Source: Streptomyces ferrugineus (GTDB lineage Bacteria; Actinomycetota; Actinomycetes; Streptomycetales; Streptomycetaceae). From it: a stretch of 64,000 nt of DNA. The first letter of the stretch is position 1; each line of letters starts with the position of its first letter. The DNA lies in the NCBI RefSeq assembly GCF_015160855.1, contig NZ_CP063373.1, forward strand, positions 372,001 through 436,000, in the 5' to 3' direction. The notes beneath the pieces are model-generated. The model saw only the letters and a program-made list of their open reading frames with translations, had not been told where the DNA came from and made no database searches. The position numbers were made by a program, and so were the translations under genes. Of this stretch, positions 1-12,342 are shown piece by piece.

Positions 1-7
1 TCCGAAC

Positions 8-511
8 GTGACGTACCCCTCCTTCACGTCGTACGTACGGGCCCGCCAGCCGGTGCTGCTGCGTACCGCCCGCTCGCTGACCGCGAACCCGAGCGATGCG
101 GAAGATCTGCTGCAGACCGCGCTGACCAAGACCTATGTGGCCTGGGAGCGCATCGAGGACCATCGTGCGCTCGACGGCTATGTGCGCAGGGCGCTGCTGA
201 ACACGCGGACGTCGCAGTGGCGCAAGCGCAAGGTCGACGAGTTCGCCTGCGACGAGCTGCCCGAGCCGGAGCCCGTGGCCGGCCAGGACACCGACCCCGC
301 GGAACAGCAGGCGCTGCACGACGCGATGTGGCGCGCGATCATGCGGCTGCCGGCGCGGCAGCGGGCGATGGTCGTCCTGAGGTACTACGAGGACCTCAGC
401 GAGGTCCAGACGGCCGACGTGCTCGGGGTCTCGGTGGGCACGGTGAAGTCGGCGGTGTCGAGGGCGCTCGGCAAGCTGCGGGAGGACCCGGAGCTGGGGC
501 TCGTTCGGTAG
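8..511 (+). CDS. SigE-family (ECF-type) RNA polymerase sigma factor
   Basis: This is a small group-4 sigma factor of 167 aa. An N-terminal region-2 helix set (about residues 10-80, with SDAEDLLQTALTKTY and DGYVRRALLNT) is followed by a region-4 helix-turn-helix (about 105-165, LPARQRAMVVLRYYEDLSE then VGTVKSAVSRALGKLR). It would direct core RNA polymerase to a dedicated promoter set. No anti-sigma gene is visible downstream, because the next gene is an acyl-CoA ligase after a 170-bp gap. The GTG start lies only seven bases inside the window, so the true start could be further upstream. Family assignment is firm; the regulon is unknown. Confidence 0.88.
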   Translation: MTYPSFTSYVRARQPVLLRTARSLTANPSDAEDLLQTALTKTYVAWERIEDHRALDGYVRRALLNTRTSQWRKRKVDEFACDELPEPEPVAGQDTDPAEQQALHDAMWRAIMRLPARQRAMVVLRYYEDLSEVQTADVLGVSVGTVKSAVSRALGKLREDPELGLVR

Positions 512-606
512 GGGGAGTGCGGGAGCGGCGGCGGAGGTTCCCTCGCGCCTTAGCGGCAGAGCCCTGTGAACGCAACGTGACATGATCGATCGGCCCGCCC
601 TAGTGA

Positions 607-622
607 CATACCGCGCGGTATG
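607..622. promoter_or_regulatory. 16-bp perfect palindrome, putative operator of the acyl-CoA ligase gene
   Basis: CATACCGCGCGGTATG is an exact 16-base palindrome 60 bases upstream of the acyl-CoA ligase start. TetR-family regulators of fatty-acid activation genes commonly bind such sites. No such regulator is encoded next to it here, so the cognate protein would act in trans. Operator function is inferred. Confidence 0.5.
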
Positions 623-681
623 CGCGCAGAATCTCCGCAACCCTTACTACCGCGTAGGCAATGTCGCCCCGGGAGGACGCC

Positions 682-2337
<1,656 letters not shown>

Positions 2338-2381
2338 CGCACCGAGTGGGCGTGCCCGTACAAGGGCGCGCCCACCGTCCG

Positions 2382-5300
2382 TCAGTTGGTGCCGATCCTC
2401 GACAGCAGGTCCACGATCCGGCTCTGCACCTCGGCGCTGGTCGACCGTTCCGCCAGGAACAGCACCGTCTCGCCGGAGGCCAGTCGCGGCAGGTCGGCCT
2501 GGTCGACGGCGGCCGTGTAGACGACGAGCGGGGTGCGGTTGAGCAGGCTGTTCGCACGCAGCCAGTCCACGATCCCGGCCTGCCGCCGGTGCACCTGCAT
2601 CAGGTCCATCACGACCAGGTTCGGCCGGAAGTCACCCGCCAGCAGCACCGCGTCGGAGTCACTCGCGGCCCGCGCCACCTGCATCCCACGCCGCTCCAAC
2701 GTCGCGGTCAGCGCCAGCGCGATCTCCGCGTGCTCCTCGATGAGCAGTACGCGCGGCGGGTGCTGCTCACTGTCCCGAGGGGCCAGCGCCTTCAGCAGTA
2801 CGGCGGGGTCGGCGCCGTACGCCGCCTCCCGCGAGGCCTGTCCGAGCCCCGCGGTCACCATCACCGGCACCTCGGCCGCGACGGCTGCCTGCCGCAGCGA
2901 CTGCAGCGCCGTCCGCGTGATCGGACCGGTCAGCGGGTCGACGAACAGCGCGGCCGGGAACGCCGCGATCTGCGCGTCCACCTCCTCGCGCGAGTGCACG
3001 ATCACCGGCCGGTAGCCGCGGTCGCTCAGCGCCTGCTGGGTCGTCACATCCGGCGCCGGCCACACCAACAGCCGCCGCGGGTTGTCGAGCGGCTCCGGCG
3101 GCAGTTCGTCGTCCATCGGCTGCGGACGCGGAGTGTCGGCGACCTCGATGGCCCCGCCCGGACCGTCGAGGGGCTCGGGACCCTCGGCGGCGTTCTCGTC
3201 CGGCGCGCCTATGGCGTACGACCGTCCGGCCGCCTCGGCCGTCGGCGCGAGCCGCGACTGACCGGTCGGCGACGGCTGGGCCTGGGGCTGCCCACCGAGC
3301 GACGGCTGCGGCGCCGGCGCGGCGGGCACCGGCTGTTCGGCCGGCGGATGCGGCCGCGCGGCCTGCTCCGTCGAGGCACCGGCCCGTGCGGCGGGATCGG
3401 GCGGCGTGCCCAGCTTGCGGCGCCGCCCGCCGTTGGTCTGATGCGGGGGCGGCGTGGCGGTCGACTGCGCGGGCGGCGCGGGCTGCTGCACCTGAGCCGC
3501 CTGCCGATTGAACGGCACGCCCTGCCCCAACGTCCGCACACTGATCGCCCGACCCTGCGTCGAGTTGGGGTCCACCGGAGCACCGGGCGCACCGGCACCG
3601 GCACCAGAACCGGCGGCAGCGGCGGCCTCGGCCGGAAGCGGCTGCGCCGCCCGCTGCTTCCCCGCCGCGGCCGCGGCGGCCTCCGGCGGCAGGGGAGTGC
3701 CCGGAGCCGGTGTGCCCTGGGCCGGCTGGGGCGCGGGCTGGGCGGCGTTCGGACTCGCCGGCACGGCGGCCCCGGCGCCGGAGGTGTCGTCGGCAGCGGG
3801 CCACTGCTGCGGGCCCGCAACGCCCTGCGCCGGCGTGCCCTGCGCGGGCGCCGCCTCGGCGGGGAGGGCCTGACCTGCGGCGACAGGGCTCGGAGCGGGC
3901 TGGGCGGCGGCCTGCCCCTGCGGCACGGGCACCGGTACGTCCTGGCCAGGCACACCTTGGCCGGCGGCGGCAGCGGCCGGCGCCGGAACCTCCTGCACAG
4001 GCGCCCCGGCCGCTGCCGCCGGCGGGGCCACGGCCCGGCGCCGACGCCCGGTCGGCGCGCTGGTCGGATGCGGCTGCGGCGGAGTGTGGTCCTCGGCCTG
4101 GTCGTGCGGCACGGCATCGTGCCGCCCCTCGTCACCGCGCACGCCCCCAGGAGCGGCCGGCCCCGGAACCGGCGCCACCGGGACCGGCGCCACCGGAGCA
4201 GCCGGAGTCATGGCGGCAGCGGCCGGCTCGGCCCCGCCGGGTGCCTGCGCCCCCTCGGCCGGCGCCCGGTCCGCCTCGGCGGGCGGCAGCGCGAACACCG
4301 TACGGGCACCCGCCTCTTGCGACTGAGCCTGTGCGGCACTGCGCTCGGCCGCCGCGGCCAGGGCACGCCGACGCCGCCCGGTCGGCTGAGGTGCGTCGCC
4401 CGACCCACCGGCCGCCTGCGCGGCGTCACCGGCCGGAGCGGGCAGAGCGGGCGGCAGCGCGTGCTGCTCCCCGCCGTCCCGCCGGGCACGTCGTCCGCCA
4501 CCGGGGGCGGGCACGCCCTGCGGCGGTACGGTCCCGCCCAGGCCGTTCCCGACGGCCGCGGCCCCCGCCGCATGCTCGGCGGCGGTGACGACGGCACCCT
4601 CGGCGACCCCGTCCCCACCGTCCTCGGCGGGCCGGCCACGGCGCCGTCCGGTGCCGCCGGAGACCTCGCCGCCACCGCCGCCCGCACCCTGGGGCAGCTC
4701 CGGCGCGGCCGCCGCACGCCTGCGCCGCCGCCCGGTCGGCGCGGCGGCCTCCGCATCGGCGGCCTCGGCCTCCGCACCCGGCGTATCGCTCTCCAGGAAG
4801 GCGTCGACGGACGACCGCCGGGCCCGCCGCCGCCCACTGCCGGCGCCCTCGGCCGCACCGCTCGCGCCGGCCCCGTCACCGACCTCGGCAACAGCGGTGT
4901 CGGAAGCGGTGTCGGGCGCGGCGGAAACCGCCCCGGCCCCACCCCCGATGGGCACCTCGAGGACGTACGCACTGCCGCTCATCCCGGGCACGTCGTGCGT
5001 CTGCAGCACCCCGCCGTGGGCCCGCACGATCCCGCGCACGATCGGCTCGTGCACCGGGTCTCCCCCGGCATACGGCCCGCGCACCTCGATCCGTACGACC
5101 TCACCGCGCTGCGCCGCCGCCACGACGACGGTGTTGTCCATGTAACCGCCCGCCGACACGGGCGAGTTGCCGGTCGCGTCGACCCCGGCGACATCCGCGA
5201 CCAGATGCGCGAGCGCGGTGGCCAGGCGCTGCGGGTCGACCTCGGCCTCGATGGGCGGCGCGTGCACGGCGAACTGCACCCGCCCCGGCCCGATGAGTTC

Positions 5301-6596
5301 GACGGCCCCGTCGACACCCGCGGCGACGACCGCGTCGAGCATCACCTTCGTACGGGAGATCCCGCCGCCGCCCGCGTCGAGCTGCTGGAAGCCGAGGACG
5401 TTGTCGATGAGTGTCGTGATGCGCGAGTAACCGGCCGAGAGGTGATGCAGGACCTGGTTGGCCTCGGGCCACAGCTGGCCCGCGTCGTCGGCGGCGAGCG
5501 CGGCGAGTTCACGGCGCAGCTCGTCCAGCGGGCCCCGCAGCGAACCGGCGAGCAGCGTCAGGAGCTGCTCGTGCCGCCCGGCGAGCGCCTCGAGCCGGTC
5601 CTTCTCCCGCTCGCCGAGCGCGGCGTAGCGCTCCTCGCCGGCGGCGAGTTCCTCGGCGTGCCGCTCCTCGATCTCCTCGACCTCGGTCACGTGCTTCTGC
5701 CGCAGCGCGGTCAGCTCGGAGGCGTGCTCTTCGGCGAGCCGTTCGAGTTCCGCCTCGTGCCGCTTCTGCGCGGCGTCCCTCTCCTCGACCAGGGCGTCGT
5801 AGGGCCGCCGGTCGGTGAAGGTCATCACGGCGCCGACGAGCTGGTCGCCGTCGCGCACGGGCGCGGTCGTCAGGTCGACGGACACCTCCTCCCCGCCCTT
5901 GGACCACAGCACCTGTCCGCGCACCCGGTGCTTGCGCCCGGAGCGCAGGGTGTCGGCGAGCGGCGACTCCTCGTACGGGAAGGGGGAGCCGTCGGCACGC
6001 GAGTGCAGCACGAGCGTGTGCAGCTCCCGGCCGCCCAGGTCACTGGCCCGATAACCCAGTATCTGAGCGGCGGCCGGGTTGACGAGGACGATCCGCCCGT
6101 CGGTGTCGGTGCCCACGACACCCTCCGCCGCGGCCCGCAGGATCATCTCGGTCTGCCGCTGCGAACGCGCCAGCTCGGCCTCGGTGTCGACGGTCCCGGT
6201 CAGGTCCCGTACGACGAGCATGAGCAGCTCGTCGCCGCTGTACCCGTACCCGTCGTAGGCCTGCTGGCCGTTCTCGAGATTCGCGGACGTGACCTCGACC
6301 GGGAACTCGCTGCCGTCGGTCCGCCGGGCCATCATCCGGGTCGGCTTGGTCCGCCCCTGCGGATCCATGTGGTCGGGCCGCCGCATGGAGCCCGGGATGA
6401 GCTTGGAGTCGAACTGCGGCAGCAGATCGAGCAGCCCGCGACCCACCAACGCGGTCCCGGGCGTCTCGAAGGCCTCCAGGGCGATGGTGTTGGCGTTGAC
6501 GACCGTCCCATTGGCGTTGACCAGCACCAACGCATCGGGCAGCGCGTCGAGTATGGCTGCGAGGCGAGCAGCGCCTCGGGATGGCCTGCTGCTCAC
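2382..6596 (-). CDS. Large PAS/degenerate histidine kinase/receiver protein
   Basis: A 1404-aa cytoplasmic protein. Two PAS domains (about 15-125 and 145-265) are followed by a charged coiled coil (270-345), a DHp-like helix pair and an ATPase-like fold (about 420-550). Next come about 600 residues of Ala/Pro/Gly-rich sequence studded with at least seven TGRRRR-like basic motifs, and finally two receiver-like domains (about 1160-1404). The usual phospho-acceptor block SHELRTPL reads AGSLRGPL, so the histidine is a glycine (about residue 351), and the N-box asparagine is absent. The last receiver keeps the aspartate in VVMDLM but no clear signalling lysine. It is therefore probably a signalling scaffold rather than an active kinase. 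Start GTG 6596 has GGGAGG nine bases upstream. Confidence 0.85.
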   Translation of the reverse strand: MSSRPSRGAARLAAILDALPDALVLVNANGTVVNANTIALEAFETPGTALVGRGLLDLLPQFDSKLIPGSMRRPDHMDPQGRTKPTRMMARRTDGSEFPVEVTSANLENGQQAYDGYGYSGDELLMLVVRDLTGTVDTEAELARSQRQTEMILRAAAEGVVGTDTDGRIVLVNPAAAQILGYRASDLGGRELHTLVLHSRADGSPFPYEESPLADTLRSGRKHRVRGQVLWSKGGEEVSVDLTTAPVRDGDQLVGAVMTFTDRRPYDALVEERDAAQKRHEAELERLAEEHASELTALRQKHVTEVEEIEERHAEELAAGEERYAALGEREKDRLEALAGRHEQLLTLLAGSLRGPLDELRRELAALAADDAGQLWPEANQVLHHLSAGYSRITTLIDNVLGFQQLDAGGGGISRTKVMLDAVVAAGVDGAVELIGPGRVQFAVHAPPIEAEVDPQRLATALAHLVADVAGVDATGNSPVSAGGYMDNTVVVAAAQRGEVVRIEVRGPYAGGDPVHEPIVRGIVRAHGGVLQTHDVPGMSGSAYVLEVPIGGGAGAVSAAPDTASDTAVAEVGDGAGASGAAEGAGSGRRRARRSSVDAFLESDTPGAEAEAADAEAAAPTGRRRRRAAAAPELPQGAGGGGGEVSGGTGRRRGRPAEDGGDGVAEGAVVTAAEHAAGAAAVGNGLGGTVPPQGVPAPGGGRRARRDGGEQHALPPALPAPAGDAAQAAGGSGDAPQPTGRRRRALAAAAERSAAQAQSQEAGARTVFALPPAEADRAPAEGAQAPGGAEPAAAAMTPAAPVAPVPVAPVPGPAAPGGVRGDEGRHDAVPHDQAEDHTPPQPHPTSAPTGRRRRAVAPPAAAAGAPVQEVPAPAAAAAGQGVPGQDVPVPVPQGQAAAQPAPSPVAAGQALPAEAAPAQGTPAQGVAGPQQWPAADDTSGAGAAVPASPNAAQPAPQPAQGTPAPGTPLPPEAAAAAAGKQRAAQPLPAEAAAAAGSGAGAGAPGAPVDPNSTQGRAISVRTLGQGVPFNRQAAQVQQPAPPAQSTATPPPHQTNGGRRRKLGTPPDPAARAGASTEQAARPHPPAEQPVPAAPAPQPSLGGQPQAQPSPTGQSRLAPTAEAAGRSYAIGAPDENAAEGPEPLDGPGGAIEVADTPRPQPMDDELPPEPLDNPRRLLVWPAPDVTTQQALSDRGYRPVIVHSREEVDAQIAAFPAALFVDPLTGPITRTALQSLRQAAVAAEVPVMVTAGLGQASREAAYGADPAVLLKALAPRDSEQHPPRVLLIEEHAEIALALTATLERRGMQVARAASDSDAVLLAGDFRPNLVVMDLMQVHRRQAGIVDWLRANSLLNRTPLVVYTAAVDQADLPRLASGETVLFLAERSTSAEVQSRIVDLLSRIGTN

Positions 6597-6927
6597 GAGA
6601 CGCTTCCTCCCTGTTACCGCACCTTCCGACCGCTCGGGCCATCTTGCCAACCGGCCCGCGGCGTGTCACGCGAGGGAGTCTAAGGGCTGGGGTTGCGCTC
6701 GCGACGCCGGATGAGAGGGAGGTCGCACGACGAAGTGACCCAGAACGTATGACCGCCTGTGCCGCCGTCCTTCCCATGTCCGCTCGCTGTCCATTCCGGC
6801 TTCGCGAGACCTTCGCGGGACTTTTGCGGACCCGGTACGTCCGGTATGGAAAGCCTGTGCGACGGGCGACGCCGGGTGTCCGGAGCGGACCGACCGCGGC
6901 CCGCCGCTCTCCCGTCCCTGGCCGGCG
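6597..6927. other. Intergenic region with no recognised gene
   Basis: This 331-bp stretch lies between the start of the kinase-like gene and the end of the inhibitor gene, both on the minus strand. It should hold the promoter of the kinase-like gene and the terminator of the inhibitor gene. I see no convincing ORF, repeat or long hairpin in it. Confidence 0.5.
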
Positions 6928-7434
6928 CTACGACCGCCGCCCCGCCGCCCGCACATCGGGAAGCAGCGGCACCAGCCGGTCCCACCGCCCGATCTCGCAG
7001 CCGTCGCTGCGGTCGTAGCGGGCGTCGACGGGGCGCCCGGCCCAGGTCCCGGTGACATGTGCGGTGGCCGGGCCGCCGTACTGCATGGTGCAGAAGGTGT
7101 TCGGCGCCGCGGGTGCGAAGGCGTCCTTGCCCCACCGGGTGCCGCGATCGAGTACGGCACAGGCACCGGCCGGGTCGGGGTGGTCGCCGCCGGTCGGATG
7201 GCAGGTCAGCTCGAAGGCCCCGTCGGCACCGCCGCCGCCGGCGTTGCGGACGGTGACGGTGAGGTGGTGTTCGGGGCCCTGGAGGGACGGGGCCGCGAGG
7301 GAGGCGGGCGCGGCCCGGAAGGACGCGGCGGCCGGGGTGACGGAGGTGAGGCCGACGGCGACGAGGGAGCCGGTGGCGCCGAGGAGAACCCGGCGCAGGC
7401 GCCCGGCCCGGGCGGAACGGTTGACCTGCAACAT
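6928..7434 (-). CDS. SSI-family secreted subtilisin inhibitor-like protein
   Basis: A secreted protease inhibitor of the Streptomyces subtilisin inhibitor (SSI) family, 168 aa. A signal peptide (about 1-38, RLRRVLLGATGSLVAVGL, ending in an AAA region) precedes one SSI domain. The four family cysteines are present (LTCHPTGG, GACAVL, TFCTMQYGG, DGCEIGRW), giving two disulfides. Aligned with SSI's CPMVYDP reactive loop, CTMQYGG puts methionine at P1, which predicts subtilisin/chymotrypsin-like targets. ATG 7434 is the start that directly precedes the signal peptide; longer upstream reading has no signal-like N-terminus. Secretion probably follows the Sec route. Confidence 0.85.
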   Translation of the reverse strand: MLQVNRSARAGRLRRVLLGATGSLVAVGLTSVTPAAASFRAAPASLAAPSLQGPEHHLTVTVRNAGGGGADGAFELTCHPTGGDHPDPAGACAVLDRGTRWGKDAFAPAAPNTFCTMQYGGPATAHVTGTWAGRPVDARYDRSDGCEIGRWDRLVPLLPDVRAAGRRS

Positions 7435-7613
7435 GACCTGACTAACGCCGCACACCCCCGGACGTTGCGGCCCTTCGGTCCACTTGATCCACGCCGAGAA
7501 GTGCTTTGCCCTGCGACCTCTCCGCCTAGTACCGTGGGAGTCGATTGGTGACAGCACGCTCGACTGTGTCATCATCTGCACGCACCACTCGCGCTCGCGC
7601 GAGCGGCTGTGCT

Positions 7614-7704
7614 GGAGGCGTCGCCTAGTCCGGTCTATGGCGCCGCACTGCTAATGCGGTTTGGGTCTTAAAGCCCATCGAGGGTTCAAATCCCTCCGCC
7701 TCCG
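7614..7704 (+). tRNA. tRNA-Ser(GCT)
   Basis: A 91-nt class II tRNA. The acceptor stem GGAGGCG (7614-7620) pairs with CGCCTCC (7697-7703), the anticodon loop CTGCTAA in a CCGCA/TGCGG stem gives anticodon GCT, there is a long variable arm, and the T-arm is GAGGG-TTCAAAT-CCCTC. The discriminator base is G at 7704. CCA is not encoded. Confidence 0.95.
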
Positions 7705-7713
7705 CGCTCGATC

Positions 7714-7745
7714 ACGAAGCCCTGGTCCACGGACCGGGGCTTCGT
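7714..7745 (+). terminator. Hairpin terminator downstream of tRNA-Ser
   Basis: ACGAAGCCC (7714-7722) pairs with GGGCTTCGT (7737-7745), and an inner GGTC/GACC stem extends it. It lies ten bases after the tRNA. No long T-run follows, as is common in streptomycetes. Confidence 0.75.
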
Positions 7746-7895
7746 CGTTCACGGCGGGCATCTGCGGCCGTTTCCGCAGGTCACAAGGGGTAGAGCAAAC
7801 GGATTTCACATGGCGGCGGCAGTCATGTAATGTTCTTCCTGTCGCCGCGAGCGGGCCGGAAGGGCCGGGAGCGGCGGGAAAACAGAACAGAACAA

Positions 7896-7968
7896 GCACT
7901 CGTAGCTTAACGGATAGAGCATCTGACTACGGATCAGAAGGTTGCAGGTTCGAATCCTGCCGAGTGCG
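7896..7968 (+). tRNA. tRNA-Arg(ACG)
   Basis: A 73-nt tRNA. The acceptor GCACTCG (7896-7902) pairs with CGAGTGC (7961-7967). The anticodon loop CTACGGA between TCTGA and TCAGA gives ACG, whose A34 is the substrate of TadA, encoded at 35142-35573. The T-arm is GCAGG-TTCGAAT-CCTGC and the discriminator is G. CCA is not encoded. Confidence 0.95.
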
Positions 7969-7976
7969 CACAGAGC

Positions 7977-8004
7977 AGAGGCCCCGGAGAGATCCGGGGC
8001 CTCT
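7977..8004. terminator. Bidirectional 12-bp stem terminator
   Basis: AGAGGCCCCGGA (7977-7988), loop GAGA, TCCGGGGCCTCT (7993-8004). It lies between tRNA-Arg and the convergent SpoIIE gene, whose stop is at 8042, so it can serve both. Confidence 0.8.
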
Positions 8005-8041
8005 GGCGTTTCGGAAGGCGGCCGGGGGCCGGCCGCCGTGC

Positions 8042-11000
8042 TCACTCCTGGTCCCCGAACGCCAGCGCGTCCAGGTCTCCGTCGAAGTCCTCCCCCAGCC
8101 CCGGCAGGCCCAGGAACATCTGCTCCAGCGGGTCGGGCGCCGGCCGGCCGTGGGCGTCCCGGGGCGTGTCCGGTGGCGTCTGGAGGGCCTGTTCCGTCCA
8201 GATGCACTTGCCCGTCGGGGTGTACCGGGTCCCCCAGCGCTGCGACAGCGCGGTGATCAGTTGCAGCCCCCGGCCGCCCTCGTCGGTGTCCGTGGCCCGG
8301 CGGATGCGCGGCATCGTCAGGCTGCCGTCGAAGACCTCGCAGATCAGGGCGGCGCCGTGCAGCAGCCGCAGGCGCAGCGGGCCCTTGGCGTGGCGTATGA
8401 CGTTGCCGACGAGTTCGCTGGCCAGGAGCTCGGTGGTGGGGGTGAGAGCCTCCAGGTCCCAGGCCGCGAGCTGCCCCCGGATCAGGGTGCGGGCCTGGCC
8501 GGCCGCCCGGGGGTCCTTGGGCAGCGGCCAGGAGGCCATGCGGGAGTCGGGGAGCGCGTGCAGACGGGCCAGGAGGAAGGCCGCGTCGTCGGCGGCCTGG
8601 TGGCCGGCGGGGAGCAGGGCCGAGGTGACCTGCTCGCAGAGGTGCTCCAGGTCCGTCGCCGTGCCGTCGGCGTGGGCGGTGCGGAGCACTTCGGCCAGTG
8701 CCGCCATGCCCTCGTCCATCTCGCGCTTCGACGACTCGACCAGGCCGTCGGTGTACAGCGCCAGCACGCTGCCCTCGGGGACCGGGATCTCCGTCGTCTC
8801 GAAGGGGGGCTCGGCCGCGCCGAGGGGCGGGTCGGCCGACAGGGGCGGGAAGACGACCGTGCCGTCGGGGTGGAGCAGGGCCGGCGGCGGGTGGCCCGCC
8901 CTCGCCATGGAGCAGACGCGGGTCGTGGAGTCGTACAACGCGTACAGGCACGTCACATACGACTCCTCGCCCATGGCGCCGACGATGTCGTTGAGGTGGC
9001 TCATGATCTCGTCGGGCGGCAGTTCGAGGTCGGCCAGGGTGTGGACGGCGGTGCGCAGACGGCCCATCGTCGCCGCCTCGGGGAGGCCGTGGCCCATCAC
9101 GTCGCCGACGACCAACGCCACCTGGCCGCCCGACAGCGGGATGATGTCGTACCAGTCGCCCCCGACGTCCATGCCCTGGCCGGCCGGCAGATAGCGGGCC
9201 GCGGCCGTGCAGGCGGGCAGCGCGGGCAGGTCCCGGGGGAGCAGGCTGCGCTGGAGTTCGCGGGAGCGGGTCAGCTCGGCGTCGAAGAGGCGGGCCCGCT
9301 CCAGGGCCTGGGCGACCAGGGCGCTGGTCGCGGTCAGCAGGGTGCGCTCCTCGTCGGTGAGGCGGCGCGGGTGGTCGAAGCTGATCGCGCAGACGCCGAA
9401 GGTGTGCCCCGAGGCGGTCAGCGGGAGCAGCGCCCAGGCCTGCTTGCCGGCGCGGGCGGGCAGGCCGGCCAGTTCGGGGTAGCGGGCGGAGAACTCCCGC
9501 GGGGAGGACAGGAACAGGGGCGTGCCGGACAGGATCGCGTCCCAGATCGGGCTGGGTGCGCTGCGCTCGCGGCCGTCGAGAAGGGTGAGGACGTCGTCCG
9601 GGTAGCCGACGGAGCCGACGGTGTGCAGCCGGTCGGCCTCCGCGGTCTGCACCACCAGACCGGTCGCCTCGAACGGCGGCAGCACCCCGCGCGCGACCGC
9701 GTCCACCACGTCCGCCGAGGTCGTCGCCTTGGCGAGGGCAGCCGTCAGCTCCCCTATTCGCGCGGCCCGTTCGGCGGCCGCCCGCTCGGCGGACCGGCGT
9801 TCCTCCTCCAGCCGCCGCTTCTCGGTGACGTCGGTGAAGTAGATCGTGCGCCCGTCGGGGCCCGGCACCAGCCGCAGATGGCACAGCCGCCCGTTCGGCA
9901 GCCGTACGTCGAAGCTGACCGACTTCTCCGCGGCGGCCGCCTGCCGGCAGCGGATCTCCAGGCCCGGCACCTGCTCGGCGGCGGGCAGGTCCCACAGCAG
10001 GCGGCCGAACAGCTCCTCCTCGGAGAAGCCCAGGGTGCGCTCGGCCTCCACGTTGGCGAAGGTGATCCGCCAGTCGTCGTCCATCGCGAGGAAGCCGTCG
10101 CTCATATGGCGCAGGGCTCGGCCGAGCGCGTCACGGGCGGAGCGGGGCTCGTTGCTGTCCCAGCCCACGCCGATCATCCGGAGCGGCTCGCCGTCGTCGT
10201 CGTACGTCGCCCTGCCGCGGGCCTGGGTCCAGCCCCAGGTGCCGTCCAGTTTGCGCACCCGGTACTCGGCCTCGAAGACGCCGTGTTCGCGGATCGCCCG
10301 GTCCACCAGTGCCAGCGTCGGGGCCAGGTCGTCGGGGTGGACGCATCTCATCCAGTTCTCGACGCGGACGGTGTAGTCCTCCGGCCGGGTGCCGTACAGC
10401 TCCAGTGCCGCCTCGTCCCAGAGCAGCTCGCCGGTCTGGATGTTCCAGTCCCAGGAGCCGACGCTGACCTCCTTCAGGGCCTGGCGCAGGCGCTCGTTGT
10501 TCTGCTCGGGCGGCGCGGGCCGCGAGGGGCGGCTCGCGGGCGGCGCCTGGACCATGCGGTCCTCGGCCCAGGCGACGACGGCGCGCAGGAACTCCCATTG
10601 CGCGGGGGTCGGTTCGCCCTGGTCGCCCATCAGGACGCTGAGGGCTCCGATGCTGCGGGTGCCGCTGCGCAGCGGTAACGCGGCGAGGCCGGTGCCGGGC
10701 CAGGCGGCGTCCGGGGTGCCGGCCGTACCGGACGTCGGGGTGCCCGCCGTACCGGACTCCGGGGCGTCGGTCGGGCTCAGCGGGACCCAGACGCCGTTGC
10801 CCTCGCGCAGCGCGCGGGCCGGGGCCGGGGGGCCCTCCTGGCCGAGGATCTCCCAGGAGCGGGTGAGGGTGTCGGGGAGCCCGGCCGTGGACACCAGGCG
10901 CAGCGCGGACATCGGGCCCCGCAGATGGACCATGCCGCCCAGCGCGCCCAGTTCGCCCACCGCATGCTGCAGGGCCAGCCGGAAGACCTCGCTTTCCGCG

Positions 11001-11044
11001 ACACCGGGGGCCACCGTGCTGAGCAGTGCCAGCCGAGCGTTCAT
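8042..11044 (-). CDS. GAF/PAS-SpoIIE protein phosphatase with C-terminal anti-sigma-type ATPase domain
   Basis: A 1000-aa soluble regulator of the RsbU/SpoIIE class. It has an N-terminal GAF-like sensor (about 1-165), two PAS domains (about 185-400), a second GAF domain (about 430-580), a PP2C-type SpoIIE phosphatase (about 595-830, with VGGDWYD near 631 and VGDVMGHG) and an HATPase of the RsbW/SpoIIAB type (about 845-950, [11 protein letters not shown] and [10 protein letters not shown]). Such proteins dephosphorylate anti-anti-sigma factors and can also rephosphorylate them, controlling SigF/SigB-type sigma factors. Two sigma factors of that type are encoded at 32-34 kb, but a link is inference. 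It starts at ATG 11044, and no membrane segment is seen. Confidence 0.9.
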   Translation of the reverse strand: MNARLALLSTVAPGVAESEVFRLALQHAVGELGALGGMVHLRGPMSALRLVSTAGLPDTLTRSWEILGQEGPPAPARALREGNGVWVPLSPTDAPESGTAGTPTSGTAGTPDAAWPGTGLAALPLRSGTRSIGALSVLMGDQGEPTPAQWEFLRAVVAWAEDRMVQAPPASRPSRPAPPEQNNERLRQALKEVSVGSWDWNIQTGELLWDEAALELYGTRPEDYTVRVENWMRCVHPDDLAPTLALVDRAIREHGVFEAEYRVRKLDGTWGWTQARGRATYDDDGEPLRMIGVGWDSNEPRSARDALGRALRHMSDGFLAMDDDWRITFANVEAERTLGFSEEELFGRLLWDLPAAEQVPGLEIRCRQAAAAEKSVSFDVRLPNGRLCHLRLVPGPDGRTIYFTDVTEKRRLEEERRSAERAAAERAARIGELTAALAKATTSADVVDAVARGVLPPFEATGLVVQTAEADRLHTVGSVGYPDDVLTLLDGRERSAPSPIWDAILSGTPLFLSSPREFSARYPELAGLPARAGKQAWALLPLTASGHTFGVCAISFDHPRRLTDEERTLLTATSALVAQALERARLFDAELTRSRELQRSLLPRDLPALPACTAAARYLPAGQGMDVGGDWYDIIPLSGGQVALVVGDVMGHGLPEAATMGRLRTAVHTLADLELPPDEIMSHLNDIVGAMGEESYVTCLYALYDSTTRVCSMARAGHPPPALLHPDGTVVFPPLSADPPLGAAEPPFETTEIPVPEGSVLALYTDGLVESSKREMDEGMAALAEVLRTAHADGTATDLEHLCEQVTSALLPAGHQAADDAAFLLARLHALPDSRMASWPLPKDPRAAGQARTLIRGQLAAWDLEALTPTTELLASELVGNVIRHAKGPLRLRLLHGAALICEVFDGSLTMPRIRRATDTDEGGRGLQLITALSQRWGTRYTPTGKCIWTEQALQTPPDTPRDAHGRPAPDPLEQMFLGLPGLGEDFDGDLDALAFGDQE

Positions 11045-11163
11045 GTTGCGGACCTTACCGTTCCGAGCCTGGCCGAACCGCTGGTTCGCAAGATCCTCAC
11101 GCCTCTCCCCGAGTCGGTCGACACGACCTCAACAGGGCAGGATTTACCGTTGAGTTGACATCC

Positions 11164-11190
11164 ACGGCCGAGTTCCGACGGCCGAGTTCC
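11164..11190 (+). repeat. Two tandem 14-bp repeats upstream of rutA-like gene
   Basis: ACGGCCGAGTTCC occurs at 11164-11176 and again at 11178-11190. A second pair, CGACTGAGTA, recurs further on in the same leader. A TTGACA hexamer (11155-11160) precedes them. They may be operator sites for the flavin monooxygenase operon; the function is inferred. Confidence 0.4.
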
Positions 11191-11274
11191 CCGACTGAGT
11201 ACACGACTGGGGTCACACCCCGGTTCACGACTGAGTATCACCGGACCCGGCATCCCCCGACCGCGAGGAGCGGA

Positions 11275-12342
11275 ATGGACATCGGCGTATTCATCCCCAT
11301 CGGCAACAACGGCTGGCTCATATCGAAGAGTTCGCCGCAGTACCTGCCCACCTTCGAGCTGAACAAGGCCATCGTGCAGAAGGCCGAGGAGCACGGGCTC
11401 GACTTCGCCCTGTCGATGATCAAACTCAAGGGCTTCGGCGGCGAGACCGAGTTCTGGGACCACTGTCTGGAGTCGTTCACGCTGATGGCGGGCCTGGCCG
11501 CGGTGACGGAGCGGATCAAGCTGTACGCGTCCACGCCGATCCTGGTGCTGCCCCCGGCGATCGTCGCCCGCATGGCCACGACGGTCGACTCGATCGCCCC
11601 CGGCCGCTTCGGCATCAACATCGTCACCGGCTGGGCGCCCGGCGAGTACTCCCAGATGGGCCTGTGGCCCGGCGACGAGCACTTCGGCAACCGCTACGAC
11701 CGGGCCGTCGAGTACGTCACCGTGATGAAGGAGCTGTGGCGCGACGGCGTCAGCAACTTCAAGGGCGAGTTCTACGAGATGGACGACTGCGTGCTGTCGC
11801 CGCGCCCGGCGGACGGCCACATCGACATCGTTGCCGCGGGCCAGAGCACCACCGGCATGCGGTTCGCCGCCGGCCACGCCGACTACAACTTCATCCTCGG
11901 CAGCGGCGTCAACACCCCGCTCGCCTTCGCCGACACCACGGCCACCCTCGTGGACGCGGCGCGCGAGACCGGCCGGGACGTCGGCGCGCTCTCCCTGTTC
12001 ATGGTCATCGCGGCCGAGACCGACGAGGCGGCGCAGGCCAAGTGGCGGGACTACCACGACAACGCCGACCGGGCGGCCCTCGCCTACATGGCGGGCGAAT
12101 CGGCCTCGGACACCACCGCCGACGACTCCTCCACCGCCCGCACCATCGTGCTGCCCGAGGGCGCGGTGAACTTCAACATGGGCACGCTGGTGGGGTCGTA
12201 CGAGAGCGTCGCGAAGATGCTCGACGAGGTCGCCGAGGTCGACGGCACCAAGGGGATCATGCTGGTCTTCGACGACTTCCTGGCGGGCATCGACGACTTC
12301 GGCACGCGCATCCAGCCGCTGATGAAGTGCCGGCGCGCATGA
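11275..12342 (+). CDS. rutA: RutA-like FMN-dependent pyrimidine monooxygenase
   Basis: A bacterial-luciferase-fold monooxygenase of 355 aa. It matches pyrimidine oxygenase RutA throughout as I recall that family: [17 protein letters not shown] at the N-terminus, [51 protein letters not shown], and [17 protein letters not shown] near the end. RutA opens the uracil ring between N3 and C4 using O2 and reduced FMN to release ureidoacrylate. The start ATG 11275 has GAGGAG a few bases upstream. The gene is followed without a gap by an amidase-family gene and a flavin reductase gene, which would supply hydrolysis and FMNH2. The exact substrate could be another pyrimidine or cyclic amide. Confidence 0.85.
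   Translation: MDIGVFIPIGNNGWLISKSSPQYLPTFELNKAIVQKAEEHGLDFALSMIKLKGFGGETEFWDHCLESFTLMAGLAAVTERIKLYASTPILVLPPAIVARMATTVDSIAPGRFGINIVTGWAPGEYSQMGLWPGDEHFGNRYDRAVEYVTVMKELWRDGVSNFKGEFYEMDDCVLSPRPADGHIDIVAAGQSTTGMRFAAGHADYNFILGSGVNTPLAFADTTATLVDAARETGRDVGALSLFMVIAAETDEAAQAKWRDYHDNADRAALAYMAGESASDTTADDSSTARTIVLPEGAVNFNMGTLVGSYESVAKMLDEVAEVDGTKGIMLVFDDFLAGIDDFGTRIQPLMKCRRA

Noticed and set aside
7661..10678. A 1005-codon plus-strand frame starting inside tRNA-Ser
   Set aside because: It runs through two tRNAs and two hairpins and lies opposite the SpoIIE gene. The product has no recognisable domain.
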